Shown here: positions 1 through 6,592 of the stretch, one piece after another
How positions within the stretch are numbered: position 1 is the first letter of the stretch
Layout: each line of letters opens with the position of its first letter
From: Nocardioides sp.
GTDB lineage: Bacteria; Actinomycetota; Actinomycetes; Propionibacteriales; Nocardioidaceae
NCBI GenBank assembly: GCA_030452025.1
Contig: JAKDNC010000025.1
Location: 1-15,057 of the forward strand
DNA: 15,057 bases
Direction: 5' to 3'
The notes under the pieces: generated by a model
Databases searched by the model: none
Told to the model about the DNA's origin: nothing
Seen by the model: the letters and a program-made list of their open reading frames with translations, nothing else
Translations under genes and position numbers: made by a program

Positions 1-331
1 TCCTCTCCGACTCAGTGAGCGCCCACAGGCCCCACTGCTCGTAGGCCAGCGCATGGCTCATGCAGGCGGTCTGCAACGGACAGGTCGCGCACACTCGCCG
101 CACATCCGGGTCGGCCTCCCCCACGTCGGCACCACCGAAGAACGACTCAACACATTGGGAGAGGCAGGCGGCATCGCCGTTCTGCCAGGCAAGCGCGTCC
201 ACCGGCAACTGTGGCAGGGGTGCCAGGTTGTCCTCGGGCAGCAGTTCCAGGGCCTGTTCCAGGTGTGCAGGCAACAGCCCATTCTGCGGACGCCCGACCG
301 AGGCGTCGGGGCGGATCTGGGTGACTGTCAT
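1..331 (-). CDS. WhiB-like [Fe-S] transcriptional regulator (3' end outside window)
   Basis: WhiB-like proteins are actinobacterial [4Fe-4S] regulators that usually work by contacting region 4 of the housekeeping sigma factor; actinophages often carry them. The visible 110 residues show the cluster cysteines C56, C81, C84 and C90 in the family pattern C-x24-CxxC-x5-C (C60 is an extra cysteine). After them comes EQWGLWALTESER, a variant of the WhiB turn GVWGGLTxxER. The basic C-terminal tail lies beyond the left edge. The ATG at 331-329 was chosen because an AGGAG ribosome site (340-344) sits eight bases upstream and GC-rich third positions begin there. The gene is transcribed from its own copy of the repeated promoter/leader module (351-376). 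It lies directly downstream of the primase gene. The family call is firm; its target genes are unknown. Confidence 0.9.
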   Translation of the reverse strand, partial: MTVTQIRPDASVGRPQNGLLPAHLEQALELLPEDNLAPLPQLPVDALAWQNGDAACLSQCVESFFGGADVGEADPDVRRVCATCPLQTACMSHALAYEQWGLWALTESER

Positions 332-350
332 GTCGGTGGCTCCTGCTAGT

Positions 351-376
351 GGATTGCTCCGTCACCCATGACAATA
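351..376 (-). promoter_or_regulatory. Promoter/leader module 1 (WhiB-like gene)
   Basis: The -10 box TATTGT (371-376) is followed after nine bases by CGGAGCAATCC (351-361), 19 bases before the WhiB ATG. Unlike most copies it lacks CCGGG-T at the -35 position. Instead it has GCACCTGACCCGGG (384-397), seven bases upstream of the -10 box, a 14-mer shared exactly with module 2. It overlaps the end of the primase gene. Confidence 0.75.
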
Positions 377-389
377 ACGGCCGCCCGGG

Positions 390-2255
390 TCAGGTGCCCG
401 TAGCGTCAGCCCCCATCGTCTCCCGCAGGTTCATCAGCTGTGCGTCCAGGTCGACCACTGCCTCCAGCAGCATGTCCTCCTCGGGAGTGCCGGCGGCCTT
501 CCCCAACGCCGCCCGCGCCTGGTCGAGCCGCACCATCAGAAGGTGTTCTTCCAGACTGGCCTTCCCCAACTGCATCAAAGCCACCACGTCGCTCTCCTCC
601 AACGGTTCGGACAACATCCGGGTGATCGACTGCCCAGTCGTCGAGTCCGTGTAGTCCAGCAGTCGCCCGGCCCATGCCGTCGGGGTCATCGAGGCCACGT
701 CCACGTCACCGCTGCCCGCGGCCAGCACGGCTCGGCACACGGCCTGCGCGACTGGAGCTTTGAACATGCTCGGCTCGAACGAGACTGCCCAGGTGGCCGC
801 AGCCCTTGGATCTCCGGCCAGCCGGTGCAGGATCCGACGTTCCAGGGCCATCAGATGGCCGGTGGCCATCCCACCCCCCGTCGTGGGCCGCGACGGAGCT
901 GCGGAGGTCTGCTGGGGCGCATCCTGCGGTGGCGGGGCGGACACCGCACCAGTGCCGGTCGCCACAAACGCCGTCGTCGGCACATCCAAGATCCCGGCCG
1001 CGTACTCCACATATCCGGCACGGACCACCTCATCGGGAATCAGTGCCAGCACGCCACCGACCGCAGTCACAGCCCGGGACCGCTCCTCCGGCCCGGGGTG
1101 GTCGCCCAGCACCTCAGCAGCCGTGTCGTCAACAACCATCCGTGTCAGCGGCACCGCGTCCTCCGTGGCCGACGCCAGTTCCCCGGGGCCGTCGGTCTCC
1201 CACTTGTTGCACGGGTCCACCCCACCGCGCAGCCGCATCCCGTACACCCGGTTCAGCACATCCTTCACCGACCCCCAGGCCTTCGCCGCAGCCTTCACTC
1301 CGGCCGCGTCGCCGTCGAAGCAGAACACGATGCGGGTGTCCTCCCCCACCGCCCGGCTGAGCACACTCAGGTGCGTGACTCCGAACGCGGTGCCGCAGGT
1401 GGCGACAACCTCATCGACACCGGATGCCCGATAGGCCATCACATCGGTGTACCCCTCGACCACGATCACCCGGCCCGACCGGTGCGCGGCCTTCCGGGCA
1501 CGGTCGAGCCCGTAGAGCAGGTAGGACTTCCGGTACACATCCGAGTCGGGGCTGTTCACGTACTTGCCGGGCAGCGGATCCGAGTCGGACAGGCGGCGAG
1601 CACCGAACCCAGCGCTCCGGCCGCGTGCGTCCCGGATCGGCCACAGCAGCCGGCCACGGAAGAACGCGAATACGCCCCGAGAGCCGGACCGCGCCAACCC
1701 GGCAGCTACCAGCTCCTCGTCGGTGTATCCCTTGCCTCGCAGGTACTTCAGCATCAGGTCCCCGTCGGTCGGCGCGTAGCCGCAGCCCGCGTCGTCGGCG
1801 TGCTCGCTGGTGAACCCCCGCGACGCTAGCTCTTGCCGGGCCGGAGCTCCCCCGGGGGTGACCAGCTGATCGCGGAAGAACCCCTCGGCGGCCTCCAAGA
1901 TGGCGTACAGCCTGGAACGCTTCTCAGCGACCGGGTCGAACTCAGTCTCTTCACGCAGCTCCACACCCACCAGGCGTGCTACATGACGAATAGCGTCAGG
2001 GAACGCCAGGCCCTCGATCTCCTGAACGAACCTGATGACGTCACCACCCATTTGGCAGCCGTGACAGTAGAACAGCGCCAGGCTGGGGGTAACCTGGAAG
2101 GAGGGGGTCTTCTCGTCGTGGAAGGGGCACAGGCCCTTCATCGCGTCGTGCCCGGCCCGCTTCAGGGTGGTGTACGGGTCGACGACCTCCTCGATGCGGG
2201 CTTTCTCGCGGACAGCAGCGATGTCCTCGTCACGGATGCGGCCGCGTGGGCTCAT
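390..2255 (-). CDS. DnaG-type DNA primase (CHC2 zinc finger + Toprim)
   Basis: Synthesises RNA primers for DNA replication. The 621-residue protein has the complete DnaG order. (Numbers here count from an adjacent GTG one codon upstream of the chosen start.) The CHC2 zinc finger uses C44-P-F-H47 and C65-H-G-C68. The RNA-polymerase-like N-terminal core has RGRLLWPIRD near 201-210. The Toprim domain has the catalytic EGYTD at 268-272 and the metal-binding FDGDAAG at 314-320. The C-terminal 190 residues include a Pro/Ala/Thr-rich linker (about 437-465) and then a helical region in the place of the helicase-interaction domain. ATG 2255 is preferred because GAGGAG (2261-2266) lies five bases upstream; GTG 2258 would be only two bases away. 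It is a single gene behind module 2. It probably primes replication of the element, with the UvrD-type helicase in the same region. No DnaB-like helicase is visible here. Confidence 0.93.
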   Translation of the reverse strand: MSPRGRIRDEDIAAVREKARIEEVVDPYTTLKRAGHDAMKGLCPFHDEKTPSFQVTPSLALFYCHGCQMGGDVIRFVQEIEGLAFPDAIRHVARLVGVELREETEFDPVAEKRSRLYAILEAAEGFFRDQLVTPGGAPARQELASRGFTSEHADDAGCGYAPTDGDLMLKYLRGKGYTDEELVAAGLARSGSRGVFAFFRGRLLWPIRDARGRSAGFGARRLSDSDPLPGKYVNSPDSDVYRKSYLLYGLDRARKAAHRSGRVIVVEGYTDVMAYRASGVDEVVATCGTAFGVTHLSVLSRAVGEDTRIVFCFDGDAAGVKAAAKAWGSVKDVLNRVYGMRLRGGVDPCNKWETDGPGELASATEDAVPLTRMVVDDTAAEVLGDHPGPEERSRAVTAVGGVLALIPDEVVRAGYVEYAAGILDVPTTAFVATGTGAVSAPPPQDAPQQTSAAPSRPTTGGGMATGHLMALERRILHRLAGDPRAAATWAVSFEPSMFKAPVAQAVCRAVLAAGSGDVDVASMTPTAWAGRLLDYTDSTTGQSITRMLSEPLEESDVVALMQLGKASLEEHLLMVRLDQARAALGKAAGTPEEDMLLEAVVDLDAQLMNLRETMGADATGT

Positions 2256-2268
2256 CACTACTCCTCAG

Positions 2269-2293
2269 GGTTTGCTCCGACCGGTCGATCTTA
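2269..2293 (-). promoter_or_regulatory. Promoter/leader module 2 (primase)
   Basis: The -10 box TAAGAT (2288-2293), eight bases, then CGGAGCAAACC, ending 13 bases before the primase ATG. The TAA of the -10 box is also the stop codon of the upstream DUF1643 gene. The 14-mer GCACCTGACCCGGG lies seven bases upstream of the -10 box, exactly as in module 1; the usual CCGGG-T at -35 is absent. Confidence 0.75.
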
Positions 2294-2779
2294 GGACGTT
2301 CCCGGGTCAGGTGCTGGCCACGGCTGTGGCCGGGCTGTCTTGGGGAGGTAGAGCGGATGGCCGGGTTGTCCGTCCTTGGTGACGGCAAGCGCGGTCAGCG
2401 GGCCTGCGTAGCGGAGGACCTGGGCGATCCGCTCCGGTTTCGCGTTCACTCCCCAGGCCGCTACAACGGGCCCACCTTGGGCGCCGGAGAGGACCTCCCC
2501 AAGATGCTGGTCGTTGAGTGGCCCGATCGGGTCCTCGACCAGCCACAGGTCGTCCGGGTCGGTGGCCCGGTAGGCGTACAGGTTGACCACCATGAGCCCG
2601 CCCATACCCCAGTCCATGGCGTATGTGATGCACCGGCTGATGGTGCGGTCATCGACGGTGGCGTCGGCTGTGGAGGGGTTGAGCATCACGAACGTCGCTC
2701 GGGGTTGCGTCGTGTCCCAGTCACGGGTCAGCCGGTACCTGTAGCGGCCACAGTCGGACAGCACAGCGCCACTGGTCAT
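2291..2779 (-). CDS. DUF1643 domain protein
   Basis: DUF1643 proteins are common in phages and mobile elements; their biochemical role is not established. The 162-residue product matches the family throughout: CGRYRYRL near residues 10-17, VMLNPSTADAT at 31-41, DDRTISRC at 43-50, WGMGGLMVVNLYAYRATDP at 57-75, PIGPLND at 84-90, AAWG at 107-110, and the closing HPLYL at 141-145. ATG 2779 is chosen because family similarity starts just after it. Its ribosome site is poor, and a strong AGGAGG lies 17-22 bases further upstream with no normal start codon at the right distance, so the true start is slightly uncertain. It is the last gene of a three-gene unit (74-aa protein, Cys-rich 85-aa protein, DUF1643) behind module 13. 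Its stop codon overlaps the primase promoter. Confidence 0.88.
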   Translation of the reverse strand: MTSGAVLSDCGRYRYRLTRDWDTTQPRATFVMLNPSTADATVDDRTISRCITYAMDWGMGGLMVVNLYAYRATDPDDLWLVEDPIGPLNDQHLGEVLSGAQGGPVVAAWGVNAKPERIAQVLRYAGPLTALAVTKDGQPGHPLYLPKTARPQPWPAPDPGTS

Positions 2780-2814
2780 CTCGCCGCGTGGCTCGAACAG
2801 GCCCTCCTGGGGGG

Positions 2815-3072
2815 TCACAGGGGTTTCCGCTGGACGGAATCGCACTGGCAGTCGCGGTCTGGGCAGGGGCCGGTGAGCGCGCACCCACACTTGTCGTCAG
2901 TGATGCAGTGCATGCAGCAGCCGCAAGAGGGGCAGCGGGTGCCCACGCAGTCCCCACCGTGTGGGTTGGCCGAGTCGTCATCAGCCACCAGGTGCTCGAC
3001 CATTGGGGTATCCATCATTCGGCGGTCCCCAACCCGCAGGTCACGGGCTACGATGCTGCGCGTCTTCGGCAT
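2815..3072 (-). CDS. Small cysteine-rich protein, probable zinc binder
   Basis: An 85-residue protein of unknown function. Residues 6-20 (SIVARDLRVGDRR region) look like a small beta strand/turn motif seen in short actinophage proteins. The C-terminal half is packed with 11 cysteines: C42, C47, C50, C52, C53, C56, C62, C64, C70, C75 and C77, including CPSCGCCMHC, which implies metal (zinc) binding. It starts at ATG 3072, eleven bases after the stop of the 74-aa gene, and ends 35 bases before the DUF1643 gene, so the three are probably co-transcribed. The ribosome site is weak (AGAGAA). GC-rich third positions and spacing support it as real; I do not recognise a named family. Confidence 0.75.
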   Translation of the reverse strand: MPKTRSIVARDLRVGDRRMMDTPMVEHLVADDDSANPHGGDCVGTRCPSCGCCMHCITDDKCGCALTGPCPDRDCQCDSVQRKPL

Positions 3073-3083
3073 GGTTCATTCTC

Positions 3084-3308
3084 TCAGGCGGCGTCGCGGT
3101 TGAGGGTAGAGATGACGGCAGCGGCGTCGTGGCCGATCACGACGTAGTCGCTGCCAAGGTGGGCGGGTGTCTCGTCGGCGTGGATGACGATGACCGGCTC
3201 GCCGGCTGTGTTCCACGTGGCTGTCCGGATGACGCCTTCGTGGGTGTCGCCGTGTTCGGGGGTGAATGTCACCCAACTCCCGACGAGGCTGCTGAGACTG
3301 GCGTACAT
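3084..3308 (-). CDS. Hypothetical small beta-rich protein (74 aa)
   Basis: Function not recognised. The sequence alternates short hydrophobic strands with polar turns (SWVTFTP at 11-17, EGVIRTA at 24-30, EPVIVIHAD at 37-45, SDYVVIGHDAA at 53-63), suggesting a small SH3-like or barrel fold. The frame is open much further upstream, but ATG 3308 is the real start: GAAGGGGGTG lies just upstream and a promoter/leader module (3334-3390) ends 25 bases before it. It is the first gene of the unit continuing into the Cys-rich protein and DUF1643. Confidence 0.78.
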   Translation of the reverse strand: MYASLSSLVGSWVTFTPEHGDTHEGVIRTATWNTAGEPVIVIHADETPAHLGSDYVVIGHDAAAVISTLNRDAA

Positions 3309-3333
3309 GGTGTTCACCCCCTTCAGTTCCCAC

Positions 3334-3390
3334 GTTGCTTCGATGGGTTTCACGCTATGTGGCGAAGTGGCGTCGGGATACCCGGGTTCT
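3334..3390 (-). promoter_or_regulatory. Promoter/leader module 13 (degenerate leader box)
   Basis: The upstream element AACCCGGGT (3380s), 23 bases, -10 box TAGCGT (3352-3357), nine bases, then CGAAGCAAC, one mismatch from CGGAGCAAC. It drives the 74-aa, Cys-rich and DUF1643 genes. The -10 box lies inside the last codons and stop of the upstream zinc-ribbon gene. Confidence 0.65.
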
Positions 3391-3751
3391 TGGGCAACGG
3401 GAGGGCGGTGGCCGTGCCGTTGTCGCTGCTGGGACCGACGGTGCGTTCGTTGCTGGGGGCGCACCAGGTGGTGAGGCACCACTGACCACAGGGGCACAGG
3501 TACCAGCGGTGGGCCTTCCGATGCCGCTTGGCTGCGCTGGTGGCGGCCTCCATTGCGGCGCCCTCACCAGTGAAGTGCCGCTTCTCCGGGTGGGGGCACT
3601 TCAGGGTGCGGACAGTCGTTGCCGCTTCGGCGCACGATGTCTGGCAGTAGTGCCTCGCCCATGTGTCATCGGGCAGCGAGGAGGCGATCACTCGGCTGAA
3701 CAGCTCAGCACAGTGGGCGCAGATCCCTGCGATGCGTTCCTCGTCGGCCAT
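3350..3751 (-). CDS. Zinc-ribbon protein with actinophage-type CPCGxW motif
   Basis: A 133-residue protein. Residues 11-14 (CAHC) and 36-40 (CQTSC) form a first possible metal site. Residues 52-96 carry a domain frequent in small actinobacterial phage and plasmid proteins: KCPHPEKRHF, an Ala-rich helix (AAMEAATSAAKRHRKA), then RWYLCPCGQWCLTT. In that family the last motif is usually CxCGxWHLT; here the histidine is replaced by C92. The tail from residue 100 is low-complexity Pro/Thr/Ser. ATG 3751 has only a weak ribosome site. Another ATG at about 3765 is in a different frame. It is a single-gene unit from module 3. A nucleic-acid-related role is likely for zinc ribbons of this type but not shown. 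Confidence 0.75.
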   Translation of the reverse strand: MADEERIAGICAHCAELFSRVIASSLPDDTWARHYCQTSCAEAATTVRTLKCPHPEKRHFTGEGAAMEAATSAAKRHRKAHRWYLCPCGQWCLTTWCAPSNERTVGPSSDNGTATALPLPKNPGIPTPLRHIA

Positions 3752-3774
3752 GACCGGTGACCGTCCATAGGTTC

Positions 3775-3799
3775 AGTTGCTCCGATGGCCACGACGATA
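3775..3799 (-). promoter_or_regulatory. Promoter/leader module 3
   Basis: The -10 box TATCGT (3794-3799), nine bases, then CGGAGCAACTG, 23 bases before the ATG of the zinc-ribbon gene. The upstream CCGGG-T element is not found at the standard spacing; a short inverted repeat occupies that place. Confidence 0.7.
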
Positions 3800-3807
3800 C
3801 GACCCGA

Positions 3808-3822
3808 GGGGATCAGGTCCCC
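3808..3822 (-). terminator. Short inverted repeat after the zinc-finger gene
   Basis: GGGGA/TCCCC arms with a five-base loop, nine bases past the stop at 3832. No T-run follows, so it is a weak intrinsic terminator at best. It also overlaps the -35 region of module 3, so an operator role is possible. Confidence 0.35.
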
Positions 3823-3831
3823 GCCTCTTGC

Positions 3832-4907
3832 TCAGCCGGTAACGATGTCCTTCGGAGTCCCGGTGAGCGTCGGCAGCAGCGCCCGGGCTTGCTGGACGGC
3901 ATACGCCAGCATGTGCGGGTCGGCTAGCCCGACGCTCTGGCGGTCGACACGCATGTCGGCCATCGGTCCCACTTCGCTGTGCCAGGAGTCCTCCCCGATC
4001 TTCACAGCGACGGCGTCGGGTAGCCGCCAGACACTCACCCATTCCTTCTCCGTCACGGTGACTTTGTCGGCTCCCTGGGCCAGGTCGAGCGTCTCGCCGC
4101 GAGCTGCCGCCAGTTGCTGCGCGGTTGCCTCGAACCGGTCCAGTGCCTGCTCAGCCAAGGGGCGGTCGTACCAGACCCCGATGACCTGCTGCATCGAACC
4201 GTCGGTTCGCAGGTAGACCACCGGGAGCCTTCCGATGTCCGCAGTGGCGTGGCCGAACTCGACGGCCAGGCCCCCGCCGGGGAAGACGCTCCTCGCGGTG
4301 GGCCGTCGCTGATGGTGACAGTGCCGAACGAGTCGCACTCCTCGGCCCGGGTGATAGACACCCGTACCAGGTCGTCCACGCCGTGATGGGCGACGGTGAC
4401 GCTGTAGTCCTCAATGGCGACCACCACTCCCCCGTCAGTTGCCGGTGTCACGCGGAGCACCACAGGAAGGCGATCGCCCTCCCACGTCGTGGGGGGACGA
4501 TCGTCGAGGACGATGCTGTCCCCCGGCATCACGTCGCCCCACGTAGCTACTCGGGAGTTGGCCAACTGGGCTTCCCGCTTCACTTCCGCCTTCGCGTTCC
4601 GCTCGGCCGCGGCAGCAACCTTGGTGGCGGTTTCGCGGGCGGCCTTGCTCGGGCCCTCGGGGGCATAGTCTTCGGCGCGGATCAGGGTGCCGTCGTGGTC
4701 GGTAACGACCTCGACGGGTTCTCCCTCATCGAAGCAGTCGGGGCAACCGTCTGCGTCTGCGCGGGCCTTGAACCGGTGGCACTGCTCGCAGCGGCACTCG
4801 TCGGAGCGGTCCCCACAGGTGCCGCACTCATAGATACGTTCCAGGTGCTCGAAGACTTGCTGGCAGTTCCAGCACCACCAACCCGTGGGGGTCCCGCCGG
4901 CGCTCAT
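3832..4907 (-). pseudogene. Multi-zinc-finger hypothetical protein split by a frameshift
   Basis: Translation starts at ATG 4907, 14 bases after the previous gene. The N-terminus is a cysteine cluster (C12, C15, C28, C31, C38, C40, C43, C55, C58) resembling tandem zinc ribbons. An Ala/Lys-rich helix follows (about 84-115), then a beta-rich domain (WGDVMPGDSIVLDD, LPVVLRVTPATDGGVVVAIEDYSVTV). Near 4285-4305 the coding signal jumps frame: after TVTISDG the GC-rich third positions continue in the frame giving SVFPGGGLAVEFGHATADIG and on to the stop at 3832. The original frame becomes a Ser/Arg-rich shadow ending at 4053. Restoring one C in the GGCCCACC run would join both parts into about 358 residues. 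It could be a real mutation, a programmed -1 shift or a sequencing indel. Function unknown. Confidence 0.7.
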
Positions 4908-4921
4908 CGGTCGTCACCGCC

Positions 4922-5263
4922 TTACGTGTCGCGCGCGAGGTCGTCGGCGCGGCGGTTGAGCCAAGCGTCAGTGGCGAGGGCGGCGGATACGTCGTCCGCG
5001 ACATTGCCAATGAGGAACGCGTCGAGCCACTCACCTTCCGCGAAGACTCGTCCCGCTTCCCGTAGCGTCTCGGCCCCCACGTGGGCAGGGTCGGCTTCGG
5101 TCTTCTCGATGAGCGTCACGAGGCGATCCCACTCCTGAAGAGTCATGAGGACCTTCCCAGAGTGATAGGAGGTCAGACCGGGGGACCCTGTCGAGGAAGT
5201 CAAGCGGTCCTTGATTCTGTTGAACTCATCGACCGGTTCTTTCCAGTCGTCGTTGGTGTTCAT
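4922..5263 (-). CDS. Hypothetical protein (113 aa), mostly helical
   Basis: Function not recognised. The acidic product contains predicted helices at VDEFNRIKDRL (11-21), TLQEWDRLVTLIEKTE (41-56), AETLREAGRVFAEGEWLDAFL (64-84) and a C-terminal helix with WLNRRADDLARD (101-112). No cysteines, signal peptide or membrane segment. ATG 5263 (MNTNDDWK) is chosen over the longer open frame because GGAG lies just upstream and the leader box of module 4 ends 20 bases before it. First gene of the unit that continues into the frameshifted zinc-finger gene 14 bases downstream. Confidence 0.8.
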   Translation of the reverse strand: MNTNDDWKEPVDEFNRIKDRLTSSTGSPGLTSYHSGKVLMTLQEWDRLVTLIEKTEADPAHVGAETLREAGRVFAEGEWLDAFLIGNVADDVSAALATDAWLNRRADDLARDT

Positions 5264-5283
5264 GCCCAATTCTCCGTTCCAGG

Positions 5284-5342
5284 GGTTGCTCCGACACCTC
5301 ATAGCGTAGGGCGGCAGCAGGGATGCGAGGACCCGGGTTTCT
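5284..5342 (-). promoter_or_regulatory. Promoter/leader module 4
   Basis: GAAACCCGGG-T (ends at 5331), 23 bases including the T, -10 box TACGCT (5303-5308), nine bases, then CGGAGCAACC. This is a full copy of the class A architecture. The leader continues CCCTGGAACGGAG, nearly identical to module 6. Confidence 0.8.
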
Positions 5343-5397
5343 GGCGGCCACCGAGGCTCAGGCTGGTGGTTTGGACAGCGCCTGGCTGCTGGGCTCG

Positions 5398-5416
5398 GCG
5401 GTCCTCCGGAGACCGC
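5398..5416 (-). terminator. Hairpin at the stop codon of the upstream gene
   Basis: GCGGTC/GACCGC arms with a seven-base loop (CTCCGGA on the plus strand), starting inside the stop codon at 5416-5418. No T-run. The interval 5317-5397 between it and module 4 holds no gene I can support. Confidence 0.4.
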
Positions 5417-5697
5417 TACTGGGACTTGCTCAGCGGAGTTCCTTTCTTGCGGTTGACCTCGGCCGCCTGGGCGAGGTTCTCGGTGAACTTGATGCCGTGC
5501 AGCGCGCTCCGTGCGGTGTCGGTGTACGCGGCGACGCTCCAGCGGGTTGGGTCACCGTAGGTGCCGTGCGCTCGTCGCACCTCGAACCCGGATTCTGTGA
5601 AGTAGAGGGTCTCGGTCTCAACCGTGCACCGGTCCTCGACCTTCACCTGCACCAGGTGCACACCACTGAGGGTGACATCGCGACGGCTCAGGATCAT
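5416..5697 (-). CDS. Hypothetical protein (93 aa core; N-terminus uncertain)
   Basis: The secure part begins MILSRRDVTLSGVHLVQVKV and ends KKGTPLSKSQ. It has a beta-rich first half (VHLVQVKVEDRCTVETETLYF) and a helical tail. Function not recognised. ATG 5697 overlaps the stop of a 35-codon frame (5697-5804) in a TGATG arrangement, with AAGGCG upstream. That frame itself starts at ATG 5804 overlapping the previous gene's stop (ATGA). Yet this gene's own frame keeps GC-rich third positions up to a GTG at 5787 and reads KVDEHLGSITQPGHGWAQG just before the ATG. So either there is a coupled 35-aa ORF, or the real gene starts at 5804 and is shifted at a C-run near 5756-5771. I cannot decide. Confidence 0.7.
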   Translation of the reverse strand: MILSRRDVTLSGVHLVQVKVEDRCTVETETLYFTESGFEVRRAHGTYGDPTRWSVAAYTDTARSALHGIKFTENLAQAAEVNRKKGTPLSKSQ

Positions 5698-5804
5698 CAC
5701 GCCTTGGGCCCAGCCGTGGCCGGGCTGGGTGATGCTCCCCAGATGCTCATCCACCTTGGGGGTGGGGGCAGCGCCCAGGAGGCGCACCGGTCGGGGGTGC
5801 TCAT
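5697..5804 (-). CDS. Possible coupled 35-aa ORF, or 5' part of a frameshifted gene
   Basis: Begins MSTPDRCASWALP. Its ATG overlaps the upstream stop (ATGA) and its TGA overlaps the downstream ATG (TGATG), the layout of translational coupling. After about residue 12 the sequence becomes Pro/Ser/Trp-rich and less protein-like, while the neighbouring frame looks better. This favours a lost C in the CCCCCACCCCC run over a true mini-gene. Confidence 0.35.
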   Translation of the reverse strand: MSTPDRCASWALPPPPRWMSIWGASPSPATAGPKA

Positions 5805-6115
5805 CGTGGGCCGCCGGCCACGGCGTGGTGGTAGTTGCATACCTTCAGGTAGCCGTTCATGCGCGGCGCCGGGTGCCCACACGGCTGCCCGTCGTAGCCC
5901 GGTCCTGCGCAGCGCTCGTCGAGCAGCTCAGCGGCGCGGATCTTGAACTCGTTGGCGTACCGGTCGAGCACCGCGGTCGCCTGATCGTGGGTGCGCTCCC
6001 CGTCGGCAAGCAGGATCTCCGGTTCGGTGAACTGCTCCCACCGAACCTCGAGTTCGGCGGTGGTCTCGACGTGCGCGAACGGGCTTTCAGGCGGCAGGAC
6101 GGTGGAGATGTGCAT
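5801..6115 (-). CDS. Small protein with C-terminal Cys/His motif (104 aa)
   Basis: Unrecognised family. The N-terminal two thirds are acidic and helical (ELEVRWEQF at 21-29, DQATAVLDRYANEFKIRAAELLDE at 44-67). The C-terminus has C69, C79, H81, C93, H96 and H97 (CAGPG...QPCGHP...KVCNYHH), a plausible zinc site. The same frame stays open for 700 bases upstream, but ATG 6115 is the start: GAAGGAAC lies nine bases upstream and the module 5 leader box ends 22 bases before it. Co-transcribed with the overlapping downstream genes. Confidence 0.78.
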   Translation of the reverse strand: MHISTVLPPESPFAHVETTAELEVRWEQFTEPEILLADGERTHDQATAVLDRYANEFKIRAAELLDERCAGPGYDGQPCGHPAPRMNGYLKVCNYHHAVAGGPR

Positions 6116-6137
6116 CGTGGTTGTTCCTTCGGTGGGT

Positions 6138-6196
6138 GGTTGCTCCGACGACTGTGAGACTAGAGCGGCCTTGCCCGGGGAAGTACCCGGGTCTTC
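6138..6196 (-). promoter_or_regulatory. Promoter/leader module 5
   Basis: GAAGACCCGGG-T, 23 bases, -10 box TAGTCT (6157-6162), nine bases, CGGAGCAACC. Full class A copy in front of the 104-aa gene. The stretch 6197-6327 upstream contains no gene. Confidence 0.8.
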
Positions 6197-6327
6197 CCCC
6201 CTTGCCGGTGCCGCCGCGGCCGTGGGCGGACAGAGACCTGGCCTCAGGGGATGCCCGTCGTCGAGCATCTGCCTTCCACGTAGATCGGGATCGGGGAAGG
6301 TGGCACGAAGTCTGGTGGGCAGGGCGG

Positions 6328-6573
6328 TCAGTGCATGCGCTTCACTCGCGCGAATGTGTCCAGCAGGCGCGGCGGTTCGCCCGGCCTCGGCTCGAAGGTG
6401 ACAGTGGTGGCGAGACCGAAGCCCATGGTGGCGTACTCCAGGAGCACCTTCTGGCGGGGGTCCTCGCCGTGGTTGTGGAACCCGCTGTCGCGCCAGTAGG
6501 TGTATTCGACCTCGACCAGCTCCACCTGGTCGTACTTCTTGTGCCCGGCGGTCTCGTTGGCGGTGGTGCGCAT
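6328..6573 (-). CDS. Hypothetical protein (81 aa)
   Basis: Function not recognised. Features visible: a basic N-terminus, an aromatic strand (VELVEVEYTYW, 17-27), a His-containing loop (GFHNHGEDPRQ), a second strand pair (KVLLEYATMGFGLATTVTFEPRPG) and a basic C-terminus. Starts at ATG 6573 with GGAG upstream and the module 6 leader box ending 19 bases before it. Monocistronic: the next promoter (module 5) lies about 130 bases downstream. Confidence 0.75.
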   Translation of the reverse strand: MRTTANETAGHKKYDQVELVEVEYTYWRDSGFHNHGEDPRQKVLLEYATMGFGLATTVTFEPRPGEPPRLLDTFARVKRMH

Positions 6574-6592
6574 CGTGATGCTCCGTTCCAGG

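Noticed and set aside
543..1829. Long plus-strand open frame (428 codons) opposite the primase; others at 4383-5138, 7088-7879 and 11910-12989
   Set aside because: Antisense shadows of clearly recognised minus-strand genes; Arg/Pro/His-rich, with no family motifs and no ribosome sites.
6576..6592. Another CGGAGCA near 6580
   Set aside because: This is the ribosome site (GGAACGGAGCAT) of the 81-aa gene; no -10 box stands 8-10 bases upstream, so it is not an extra promoter module.
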